A stretch of DNA of 59,834 bases from the NCBI GenBank assembly GCA_028689995.1, contig JAQVCB010000007.1, positions 1-59,834 on the forward strand, written 5' to 3'. Below, one piece after another: positions 52,101-59,834 of this stretch. Origin of the DNA: Candidatus Gastranaerophilales bacterium. Lineage in GTDB: Bacteria > Cyanobacteriota > Vampirovibrionia > Gastranaerophilales > UBA9579. The translations under genes and the position numbers were made by a program. Each line of letters opens with the position of its first letter. Within the stretch, counting starts at the first letter, position 1. The notes beneath the pieces were generated by a model. It had not been told where the DNA came from. It saw only the letters and a list, made by a program, of their open reading frames with translations, and did not search any database.

Positions 52101-53858
52101 ATGAAAAATATTGTAAAAGTTTTGATTACTTGTTTCTCTATTTTATTTATTTCTCAATTTGTAAAAGCAGAAGAATCTCGTATTATTGAAATTAAGGATT
52201 TAAAAGGTGGCGTTCAAAAAACACTTCCTGTTGAAAATTCACAGTCAGACACAGCTACTCAACAGAATAAACACCAAGTATTAAAGGGTCGAATAGATAA
52301 TAAGGCCGAATTTCATGTTTTAAATGACATTCAGCTTAATCTAAATGAAGTTACAGGTCCAGGTAAATCCAGTTCTTCACTTTCTGATGGTGTAAAGTAC
52401 ATAGAAAATTTGAATATGTACGGGAAAGGTAATATCAACGAACTGAAATATCAATTTAACCTCGGTGGGAGAACTACTAATGACGACAGAGTTGACATCA
52501 GATCTATGTCATTAACTTCCTTGCAGGGACAAGCTACTTTTAGAGATCATACTCTTAATGCAGGTGATGTATTTGAATCTTTTTCCCAGTATTCTCTAAG
52601 TTCAAGCCTAAAAGGAGCTTCATATAAATACTATAATACAGAAGACAATTTACCGGATGTAACCCTTCTTTATGGTTATGCTTATCCAAGATGGGAAAGC
52701 TTTATCAGGCTGCCTGATACAAGAACAATGCAAAGACTTGGCTACGGTGTTAACTTGAGGCATGATTTCACACCTAATTTTACAGCAGGAGCAAGTTTTT
52801 TAAGATCGCAGGATGATGAAAGACAAGCAGATGCCGACCCTCTGTATCATAACAATATTTACAGCTTTGATTATGAATATAAACCGATTCAGGGATTAAC
52901 CATCAGGGGAGAATCTGCTTTTTCACAGGCAAACAGACAACCGGAATTCGGAGCTGATAACACATCTTATTTTGGGCACGCTCACAGAATTCAGGCCATA
53001 GGAGATGGCGGTCCCAGCAGGGTTAATGTAGAATTTGAAAGAGTAAATCCAAAATTTGAAACATTTTTGGGTTCTGCCTCTCAGGACAGAGAAAAAGCAA
53101 AAATCAAATGGAAATACAAATACAAAAAAAATATAACTTTTAATACAGGCTTTATGTGGTTTATGAATAAACTGCATAATGAAGAACAAAGATCTAATAC
53201 TTACAAACCTGAATTTGGAGTTAAAGTAAGAAAATTATTCGGAAGAAAATATTCTGAAACTGATTTAAATTTTAAATTGGATAGAAAATCAGGTGTAGGT
53301 GCAAGGTCATTCGATCATTTTACAAATTTAAGTTACAGAGATCGTTTTGGTCTTTTTGATATTGATAATAATGCAGGTTTTACCTCATATAATACAAATA
53401 AAAACTCCCGAGAATCATATGATTACAATTACAGCACTTCAATAAGCACAAGACGCACGTTTGGAATGTTTGTCCTTAAACCTTCTATAAATGCCGGCAC
53501 AAACTTTGTTGATGATGAAATAAATAATAAAATTGATAAAATTATTGAATATTCAACCGGTTTGGGTATAGATATTCCAAAGCGAAAAATTACTTCAAAC
53601 TGGAAATTTGGACAAAATATTTTAAATTCAGGCAACGGAGATAATTCAAACAAATTATTTACCAATATCAGCATTTATTACAAGCCGAGTTTCCTTGGAA
53701 GATTTAACAACAGTACAATGTTCGTCAGAGCTATGATTAATGACTTTAATTTCCAGACAAATACCAGAAACTTTGTAGAAAAAAGTATCTCTATGGGGAT
53801 AAATATTCCAATTGATTTATTCGTAGGCAAGAAAAAACCCAAAACTAATACTTTATAA
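52101..53858 (+). CDS. predicted outer-membrane beta-barrel protein
   Basis: A 585-residue protein with signal peptide (about residues 1-23, ending VKA). After a polar linker (about 24-65) the protein is almost entirely alternating beta strands with many aromatic residues at strand ends, e.g. LNMYGKGNINELKYQFNLGG, YGVNLRHDFTPNFTAGASF, IYSFDYEYKPIQGL, FLGRFNNSTMFVRAMI and the final segment SISMGINIPIDLFVG. That is the look of a 14-18 strand outer-membrane barrel; I see no known-family motif. First gene of an operon with three further exported proteins (gaps 12, 32 and 9 bases). Confidence 0.72.
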   Translation: MKNIVKVLITCFSILFISQFVKAEESRIIEIKDLKGGVQKTLPVENSQSDTATQQNKHQVLKGRIDNKAEFHVLNDIQLNLNEVTGPGKSSSSLSDGVKYIENLNMYGKGNINELKYQFNLGGRTTNDDRVDIRSMSLTSLQGQATFRDHTLNAGDVFESFSQYSLSSSLKGASYKYYNTEDNLPDVTLLYGYAYPRWESFIRLPDTRTMQRLGYGVNLRHDFTPNFTAGASFLRSQDDERQADADPLYHNNIYSFDYEYKPIQGLTIRGESAFSQANRQPEFGADNTSYFGHAHRIQAIGDGGPSRVNVEFERVNPKFETFLGSASQDREKAKIKWKYKYKKNITFNTGFMWFMNKLHNEEQRSNTYKPEFGVKVRKLFGRKYSETDLNFKLDRKSGVGARSFDHFTNLSYRDRFGLFDIDNNAGFTSYNTNKNSRESYDYNYSTSISTRRTFGMFVLKPSINAGTNFVDDEINNKIDKIIEYSTGLGIDIPKRKITSNWKFGQNILNSGNGDNSNKLFTNISIYYKPSFLGRFNNSTMFVRAMINDFNFQTNTRNFVEKSISMGINIPIDLFVGKKKPKTNTL

Positions 53859-53870
53859 AAGGACTAAACT

Positions 53871-54347
53871 ATGAATAAATTTATAATTATATTTACCTTA
53901 ATAATACTTTCAGGCTTCTTTAATAAAGCTGAAGCCTTCTGTAATCCCTTTAATTATATACATTTTATGGAAACTAGTTCTAAAAATTCAAATGAATATA
54001 TTCAAGTTAAAGATACTCTTGATAGGATGATTTCAGCATATGAATCAAGAAATACGATTTCATTTATGAAATATGTAAGCGATGATTATACTCATGATGA
54101 AGATGTCCTTGAAACAGGTATCAGAAATTCTTTTTATAGATACAGCTTTATCAGAATAAATTATGTAATTAATAATGTTATTTCTGATTCAAACGGTAAA
54201 TATTCTGTATCTATTAATTTTACAAAACAGCTGGAAGACAGAACTAAAGGAAAAATCACTTCAAAATCAGGAACATCTGAACTGATTTTAAAAATAGAAA
54301 ATGATAGTCTTAAACTATATAGCATGAGAAGACAGCACTTGTTCTAG
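53871..54347 (+). CDS. exported protein with the shared NTF2-like domain
   Basis: A 158-residue exported protein: signal peptide (about 1-22, ending AEA) and one domain of about 115 residues (about 41-158). The domain starts with a helix (DTLDRMISAYESRNTISFMKY) and continues with strands (FIRINYVINNVISDSNGKYS, GTSELILKIENDSLKLYSM). It aligns over its full length with residues 145-262 of the next protein and with the C-terminus of the third. The helix-strand pattern resembles NTF2/SnoaL-type cone folds. AAAAGGACTAAACT precedes the ATG. Confidence 0.7.
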   Translation: MNKFIIIFTLIILSGFFNKAEAFCNPFNYIHFMETSSKNSNEYIQVKDTLDRMISAYESRNTISFMKYVSDDYTHDEDVLETGIRNSFYRYSFIRINYVINNVISDSNGKYSVSINFTKQLEDRTKGKITSKSGTSELILKIENDSLKLYSMRRQHLF

Positions 54348-54379
54348 ATCAAAAATAATTAGAATTGGAGATAAACATT

Positions 54380-55714
54380 ATGAAAAAGATTTCTATATTA
54401 TTAATTCTGTTAATGATGAATATTTTAGTTATTCAGAAAGCAGAAGCAAAATGGTGGATATTTGGACAGGGAAATGATGGAGTTACTATCAATTATCTAT
54501 ATTTGAATAAAAATTCCTATGATGAATTAGGAAATAAAGTTGTTATCTATAAAGATTCCATGAAAAATGAACAGGTTACAATTAACGGTAAAGCAAGTGT
54601 TAAAAGTGGCAAAATTGGTGCAGTTTATGTATCAAAAGACAATCAACAAACATGGGAGGATGCAAAATTATCAGATAATGGATCTTTTCAGTATAGCTTT
54701 AAACCTGAAACAGATCAAAAATACGACATTTTTATAAAAATACTGGATACAACCGCTAAAAAGAATAATATTGAAGAAACTCACAAAGAATTAACTGTAA
54801 TAAACGAGAATATATCAAATTTAGTTAAAGAAAATCTTGATGCAATGATCAAGTCGTATGAAAATGAAGAATCAAATCTTTTTATGTCATATGTTAGCCC
54901 TGAATTTGCAGGTGATGAAGCCGTGCTTGATAGTGCAATAAGAAAAGATTTCAATGCTTTCGATTATATTAAAATAGATTACTTTATAAATAATATTTCT
55001 AAAGATCCTTCAGGAAAAATGTTCCTCTCTATTCAATATAACAGGACGGTTGTATCAACAAAAAGTGGCCAGACATATTCTGATAACGGAAATACTGAAT
55101 TCGTATTTAAAAATGAAGAAGGCAGATTCAAATTATTTAGTATGAAAAATCCTCTGATATTTGGTCTTTCTGATGCCGGAAATGTTGCAACCGGAAAAAT
55201 CCAGTCCACTAACAACAATCCGATACTGATTGTTGACAGCTCAGGTGTTGTTGATGAAAAACCTTTCAGGGAAGCTATTGATCTTATAGAGAATGATAGC
55301 GATTTAACAAATGATTCAGAGACAGGTACAAATATTTCACTTCATTCAACACATATTCCTGGCGTTGGAATAAGCGTACAAGGATTTAAATTTTCAGATC
55401 AGGCGGTTAATCTATATGATGGCAATAACGACTTTGATCTTTTTCCTAATATTTCTGAAATTGCATTCAGAACATCTGTTTCCTGGCAGCAATTGGCAGA
55501 AAGTAACTTGAATTCAATCCATTCAGTGCCTGAAACAGGATATAGTACCGCTAATATAAACGCTATAACTGCTGTATCAAAAATATATGCTATAAAAATT
55601 GATAATGGGCAAAAGTATGCAATTATCAAAATTAAAACTTTTAGTATCGATGGAACTAATTCAGATATGACTTTTGATTATAAATATCAAACAAACGGTA
55701 CAAGAAATTTTTAA
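54380..55714 (+). CDS. exported protein: Ig-like region, NTF2-like domain, unknown C-terminus
   Basis: A 444-residue protein with signal peptide (1-23, ending AEA). Residues 65-125 look like a bacterial Ig-type beta sandwich (VTINGKASVKSGKIGAVYVS, TDQKYDIFIKILD). Residues 145-262 are the NTF2-like domain shared with its neighbours (LDAMIKSYENEESNLFMSYV, AIRKDFNAFDYIKIDYFINN). Residues 263-444 are unrecognised, probably an alpha/beta domain with VDSSGVVDEKPFREAIDLIE. The frame is open to a TTG at 54365, whose own TTGGAG serves as the ribosome site of the ATG at 54380, so the latter is used. Confidence 0.7.
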   Translation: MKKISILLILLMMNILVIQKAEAKWWIFGQGNDGVTINYLYLNKNSYDELGNKVVIYKDSMKNEQVTINGKASVKSGKIGAVYVSKDNQQTWEDAKLSDNGSFQYSFKPETDQKYDIFIKILDTTAKKNNIEETHKELTVINENISNLVKENLDAMIKSYENEESNLFMSYVSPEFAGDEAVLDSAIRKDFNAFDYIKIDYFINNISKDPSGKMFLSIQYNRTVVSTKSGQTYSDNGNTEFVFKNEEGRFKLFSMKNPLIFGLSDAGNVATGKIQSTNNNPILIVDSSGVVDEKPFREAIDLIENDSDLTNDSETGTNISLHSTHIPGVGISVQGFKFSDQAVNLYDGNNDFDLFPNISEIAFRTSVSWQQLAESNLNSIHSVPETGYSTANINAITAVSKIYAIKIDNGQKYAIIKIKTFSIDGTNSDMTFDYKYQTNGTRNF

Positions 55715-55723
55715 AAGGTTGAT

Positions 55724-58711
55724 ATGAAAAAAGAAAAAGCCATATTTGCTTTAATAATTTTTATTTTAAGTCTGGGATTAAATTCAAATCCGGCTAATGC
55801 CGGAGCAAAGTATATTGAAGGTTATAATGACGGGTTTATTTCAACATATGCAGTTGTTGAATATAATGGCGTTAAGTACAAAACGAATGAACATAGTCCA
55901 AAAGTAAATTCGATGCTCTGGAAAGAGCTGGACGAAGATGGTAAACGAAAATTAATGAATATTTATTATAGTCCAAATGCGCGAAATGCTGATTTTGGTT
56001 CTGGTGCCAGAGAAATGGCAAATTGGGCAAATGATGTTCAGGGTTGGTCAAAGCTTATAGATGCATTAAAACAAAAAAGAGCAGCTGCAAATTATGGAGA
56101 TTTAAAAAAATTCTATGAAGCAGGCCCTGCTATACCGGATTATCCCAATGTTAAATGTACGGAAGAAGCATTAAATTGTCCGACTGCAAAAGAAATTCAA
56201 AGACTCAGAAAGGAAATTCAGGGCAATTTTGTAGCAGGAAACATGATTTATAAAAAACTGGTAGATGTGAAGTGGGATCAGGTTGGAGTTGCCGTTAAAG
56301 GTGTATCCGCAGGTCTAATCCCTGTTATAGTTGATAACTTTATGACTGGTTTTATGACCGGCATTACAAACGGAGCTTCTCAAATGAGTCAGTTTATTGC
56401 AACTATTTACCAGTTTGCTGACCAGACAAAGGACTTTGCTAAAAATAACCCTAATGAAGCGGCTGAAATTATACAAAAACTTGATACTTTATGCCAGATG
56501 ATGGAAAAAGATGCAAGAACAGCTATTGACTTTATAAATAAAGATAAACAAACATTAATAAGTTTATATACTGAATTCGCCAGGATTTGCGAAGAAGAAT
56601 ACAATAGCAAGGAAAAAATAAAAACTGAAAAAGCAGCGGCAGTTAAATCTTTAATGCATTCGCCAACAGCCGATACGGGACTTGTAATTACATCAAACGC
56701 AGAAAAAACCAAAGATAGAGAAGCAGAAATTGCTGCAAAAGCTTTGAATTTATATAATTCTTTAAAATCATCTTTAAGTAATGCAGTTAAAGATGCAAAA
56801 ATAGAATATGATGAAATTGCTGCCACTTATGGAGTTAAAAAAAATCCTGTACCTGTCAACTGTTGCAACGGCATATATCCAACCGATGTTTATTCCCAAT
56901 GTTTTAAAATGCACTATTCCGTTAATGAAATAAGAGAGTGGGAATCTGATTTTCCAAGAATGATAAGTGAATATAACGAAAAAATTCAGTCTGATAAATC
57001 AAAATTGGAAAATGCTATTATTGCACGTAATAAACATGCTGAAAAAATCAGATCAGTGCAATCAAGATTAAATGAATTGAACAGTAAATATGGAAAATAT
57101 CTTTATTATACATCCATAAAAGACAGTATAGAGCAATATATAGGCAATTATAACTCTTTAATAGAAAAACTTGAAAAAGAAATCCCGATACTTGAAATAG
57201 GTCTGAAAAATGCTGAAAGCACAGAAAAAATTGTAAAAGAAGGGCTGCAAAAACGCCTTGAAAGAGAAAAATCAAATGTTATTCCATACAGTTCGCTTGA
57301 AGCCAATTTTATAAACAGCCTTTATCAAATACGTGATGCTGTAATTAATTTAGATAAGGTGCATGGTTCAGAAGAATTTATTATTGTAGATAAAAGAATT
57401 CACAAACCAACGGTAAATCAGCAAATATTAAAGGAAATGCGAACAAAACTTTCTCTTCTGCCAACTAAATCAGATCGAGACAAAGAAATTAAAGCCATTG
57501 TAGACAGGCTTAAAGAAAAACAAACAGAAGAGAATCATCAAATAAAAAGACTGGTAGCCGGACAGAATAATGCACAGTATGATTATCAGATTTTAAGAGA
57601 TTTTCTGTTAAATTATACTGACGGACAGATATCTTCCACTACAGGTTTTAATAAAGTAAAACAGGATGTTCTTGAAGTAACAGGGGTTAAACTTAAAAAT
57701 CCTTATTACGATATAGTTGAAGATTGGCAAAACGGGGATTATTCTCTCTGGATGATAGGATCCGGTGCTAATTCAAGATGGTGGCTTAATCCTGACACTT
57801 TAAGAATAGATATGGATTCCATTATTGAACAGCTTGACGGTAAAAATAAATATTATAACAGTTTAAATGTAATTTTTAGTCAGATTAATAACGAAAAACC
57901 TACATTACTTGAAATGAATAGCGGTTCTTTTGCAAAAAAATTTAATGAATATTCTTCAAAAGCTTATAAATTAATTCAATTAGCTACTAATAATGATGAA
58001 GATACTGATAAAACCAAGGAAGAATATATAAAAATTCTGAATATTCTCTCTGAAATTCAAAGTGTAATAATAACAAGAGAGAGAGTGATACGATATCTTC
58101 CATTACTTAAAAAGGATATTGCAGATGCAAAATCTATGTTATCTGGAATTAATGATGAATATACAGATTATGAGGGAATGCTAAACAAGCTAAACAATGA
58201 TACAAAGGAAGGTTCAGAGCCATATTATGCTAAAAATGATCCGGCTATGGCTGCTTTGTTTCAAGAAATAAACAGTTTAATTCCACAATTAAAAAATGCC
58301 TCTTTTCAGGCAGCAAAATCAAAAGAAGATCAAAGTATAAAAAGTATTCAAGAATTTTATGCCAGTTTTAAACAGGCTTATGAATCAAGAAATTCTTATC
58401 AGGTTATAAATTTAATCAGCTCTGAGTGGGATGCGGGCGACGGAACAACATTATCTGATCTGGAAGACTATTTTAATGATTCTTTCGGGCTTTTTGATGA
58501 CATCAGCTATTCAATATCAAATCTGAATATAATTAAAATTTCTGATAAAAAGTTCATGGCAAATTATGATGTTGATATAACCGGTAAAATATACAGGAAT
58601 AATATTACTCATAAGGAAAAATCCTCAGTTAACGAGGAATTGATTATTGATGATTCTGGTAAAATTAAAATAAATAAAACAGTAAACGGCAGATTCTGGT
58701 ATATCGAGTAA
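55724..58711 (+). CDS. large exported coiled-coil protein with C-terminal NTF2-like domain
   Basis: A 995-residue exported protein. Signal peptide about 1-26 (ending ANA). A compact N-terminal domain (about 30-140; GYNDGFISTYAVVEYNGVKY) is followed by a hydrophobic stretch around 195-225 (KGVSAGLIPVIVDNFMTGFM) and then long helical coiled-coil segments (about 250-870; FTRARKE-type heptads with many Lys/Glu). The last 125 residues form the same NTF2-like domain as in the two preceding proteins (ASFKQAYESRNSYQVINLI, SVNEELIIDDSGKIKI). It ends the operon and has no obvious enzyme motif. Structural or adhesive role is a guess. Confidence 0.68.
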   Translation: MKKEKAIFALIIFILSLGLNSNPANAGAKYIEGYNDGFISTYAVVEYNGVKYKTNEHSPKVNSMLWKELDEDGKRKLMNIYYSPNARNADFGSGAREMANWANDVQGWSKLIDALKQKRAAANYGDLKKFYEAGPAIPDYPNVKCTEEALNCPTAKEIQRLRKEIQGNFVAGNMIYKKLVDVKWDQVGVAVKGVSAGLIPVIVDNFMTGFMTGITNGASQMSQFIATIYQFADQTKDFAKNNPNEAAEIIQKLDTLCQMMEKDARTAIDFINKDKQTLISLYTEFARICEEEYNSKEKIKTEKAAAVKSLMHSPTADTGLVITSNAEKTKDREAEIAAKALNLYNSLKSSLSNAVKDAKIEYDEIAATYGVKKNPVPVNCCNGIYPTDVYSQCFKMHYSVNEIREWESDFPRMISEYNEKIQSDKSKLENAIIARNKHAEKIRSVQSRLNELNSKYGKYLYYTSIKDSIEQYIGNYNSLIEKLEKEIPILEIGLKNAESTEKIVKEGLQKRLEREKSNVIPYSSLEANFINSLYQIRDAVINLDKVHGSEEFIIVDKRIHKPTVNQQILKEMRTKLSLLPTKSDRDKEIKAIVDRLKEKQTEENHQIKRLVAGQNNAQYDYQILRDFLLNYTDGQISSTTGFNKVKQDVLEVTGVKLKNPYYDIVEDWQNGDYSLWMIGSGANSRWWLNPDTLRIDMDSIIEQLDGKNKYYNSLNVIFSQINNEKPTLLEMNSGSFAKKFNEYSSKAYKLIQLATNNDEDTDKTKEEYIKILNILSEIQSVIITRERVIRYLPLLKKDIADAKSMLSGINDEYTDYEGMLNKLNNDTKEGSEPYYAKNDPAMAALFQEINSLIPQLKNASFQAAKSKEDQSIKSIQEFYASFKQAYESRNSYQVINLISSEWDAGDGTTLSDLEDYFNDSFGLFDDISYSISNLNIIKISDKKFMANYDVDITGKIYRNNITHKEKSSVNEELIIDDSGKIKINKTVNGRFWYIE

Positions 58712-58780
58712 CTTTTTTATAATCAGAAATGAACACTTTCCGAGGTTTACACAAAATTATTTATGGATTCTTAAAATATT

Positions 58781-59791
58781 TTAAGCCATATCTTTAGGTA
58801 CAAATATAGTATAGTCTTTACTTCCTCTAAGTGAGGTCATTTGTGTTTGAACATGGTCACTTGCTTCTTGTCCATTACCTAAAGAAACTGATATATGACC
58901 GTGAGGATTTAAATCTGTTTTATTCCAGACAACAATTGCTCCTTTTGGGAGATTATTTATATCCAGATCCACTTTTTTGAAATTTGAATCATTAAGTAAA
59001 ACATCTTTAGCCATCCATGCTGATCTTAAACCTTTAAGTTCGTTATTTCCTAAAGCACTTAATGCATTAGCAACACCTCTGAGACACCAGCCTCGTGAGT
59101 TAAGAGAATTTGCTGATTTTTCTGCTGCATTGGCAATTTGATCTCCTGTAGTTGATCCACCTTTTATAGACTCATAAGTAGCCTTGGTACTAGTCTCTGT
59201 GGTATTGTTTGTTGCTGTGGTTGGAGTAGCGTATGTAGTTTCACTTGTATTTATTTGTTTATAATCGTATTCAGTGCTATCTTCAGATCTGTTATCAGTA
59301 GTTTTAACCGGTTTATTAATTAAAGTCTTATATTTATATATGCTGTTATTAGAAAAACCGTCATCAGATAAATCCAGTTTACTAATGAGTTCAGTATCAT
59401 TAAATACTTTACCCGTTCCATCATCATACTGATTTAATATAGATAAAATTTCACTTTCAGAGAGAATTTCATTAGAAGTTTTTACAGCTTCATTTTTATT
59501 TGCATTATCTTCTGGAATAGCATTGTTTAATACGCTTCCATCAACCTGCTTATTGCTTTTTATATCATTTGCATCGCTATCTATATATGCATTTATAAAA
59601 TCATCTATTAGTTCAGGACTCTCTCCATTAGCTAAGGCACGATTATATAATTTTTGAAGATTAGCATTCTTTTCATTAAAAATACTTGTATTTCCATACT
59701 TGCCGTCTGTTTTACCATCCTTTTTATCTAAATCCTTTAAAGAATTAAATAAAGAAACTCTTTTTGTAATTTGATTAACCCCGAACACCAT
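58781..59791 (-). CDS. CHAP/papain-like amidase-type protein with Asp-rich N-terminus
   Basis: A 336-residue protein. The C-terminal 125 residues have the layout of a CHAP/NlpC-type Cys peptidase: GWCLRGVANALSALG (catalytic Cys), NNLPKGAIVVWN and PHGHISVSLGNGQEASDH (catalytic His and an acidic partner). The N-terminal 210 residues are hydrophilic with EF-hand-like loops (DKKDGKTDGKY, DDGTGKVFNDTEL) and a Thr-rich linker (about 175-215). There is no signal peptide; release may need lysis or a special exporter. It may cut peptidoglycan. The opposite neighbour is the operon end, 69 bases away. Confidence 0.7.
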   Translation of the reverse strand: MVFGVNQITKRVSLFNSLKDLDKKDGKTDGKYGNTSIFNEKNANLQKLYNRALANGESPELIDDFINAYIDSDANDIKSNKQVDGSVLNNAIPEDNANKNEAVKTSNEILSESEILSILNQYDDGTGKVFNDTELISKLDLSDDGFSNNSIYKYKTLINKPVKTTDNRSEDSTEYDYKQINTSETTYATPTTATNNTTETSTKATYESIKGGSTTGDQIANAAEKSANSLNSRGWCLRGVANALSALGNNELKGLRSAWMAKDVLLNDSNFKKVDLDINNLPKGAIVVWNKTDLNPHGHISVSLGNGQEASDHVQTQMTSLRGSKDYTIFVPKDMA

Positions 59792-59834
59792 TTGTTATAT
59801 CTCCCAAATATTTCATAACCCCTCGTATTGATAT

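Noticed and set aside
58770-58785. Perfect 16-base palindrome CTTAAAATATTTTAAG
   Set aside because: It is pure AT apart from the ends, overlaps the stop codon of the minus-strand gene and has no U-tract. Likely chance or a very weak terminator.

Overview
The window is a low-GC (roughly 30-35 % by eye) stretch of a bacterial chromosome with about 50 genes. The cell envelope is Gram-negative: there is an LPS-export gene set (lptC, lptA, lptB and an LptF/G permease), a predicted outer-membrane barrel and many exported proteins. The bacterium is flagellated (flagellin with a sigma-28 type promoter) and appears able to live anaerobically (lar-cofactor gene, a 2-hydroxyacyl-CoA dehydratase activator-like ATPase, a SodF-like superoxide dismutase). 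Exported-looking EF-hand proteins, a cyanobacterial-style four-domain S1 protein and a four-GAF kinase would fit the non-photosynthetic sister group of Cyanobacteria (Vampirovibrionia/Melainabacteria). That assignment is inference only; no rRNA marker is present.

Layout. 1-3.6 kb: lpt operon, with an LptA-like protein carrying three repeats. 3.7-7.2 kb: rsfS, an exported endonuclease/exonuclease/phosphatase-fold protein and an RTX-repeat protein, separated by an intergenic repeat and a possible structured RNA. 7.2-8.5 kb: a decayed IS256-family element whose terminal repeat supplies the stop codon of an HspR-like regulator. 8.7-13.2 kb: a two-component pair with a 1272-residue kinase. 13.3-15.7 kb: mnmA, an acidic-repeat protein and a 40-residue paralogue of its N-terminus. 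15.8-25.3 kb: peptidase, radical SAM, EF-hand protein, WrbA, CtpA, lipid kinase, sugar epimerase and SOD, with repeat-rich intergenic regions. 25.4-32.3 kb: glmS with a small coupled gene, then a fused AddB/AddA-like helicase with a separate nuclease. 32.8-36.9 kb: sigma factor, rpsA, and a birA/lipoate ligase/zinc-ribbon operon. 37.1-43.5 kb: larC, a Nudix-type regulator, an activator ATPase with an internally duplicated partner, a dicarboxylate symporter and a glycosyltransferase. 43.6-48.0 kb: small genes, a TPR gene broken by an in-frame TGA, tRNA-Asp, a phosphoribosyltransferase and flagellin. 48.4-51.9 kb: rsmE, cca, a PAP2-like protein and a P-loop ATPase. 52.1-58.7 kb: a four-gene operon for exported proteins. 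58.8-59.8 kb: a CHAP-like protein.

The strongest candidate for an undescribed system is the operon at 52101-58711. It encodes a predicted outer-membrane barrel followed by three signal-peptide proteins that all contain the same domain of about 115 residues (NTF2-like in appearance). Other candidates are the activator ATPase with its duplicated Cys-containing partner (39181-40667), the fused two-helicase/one-nuclease repair complex (27629-32339), and the paralogous small module shared by two neighbouring genes at 14355-15672.

Several translation starts were moved from the longest possible reading frame because ribosome-binding sites, -10 boxes or family knowledge favour a later codon (glmS, dagK, wrbA, the phosphoribosyltransferase and others). 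All functional calls come from reading motifs by eye; no database search was possible.
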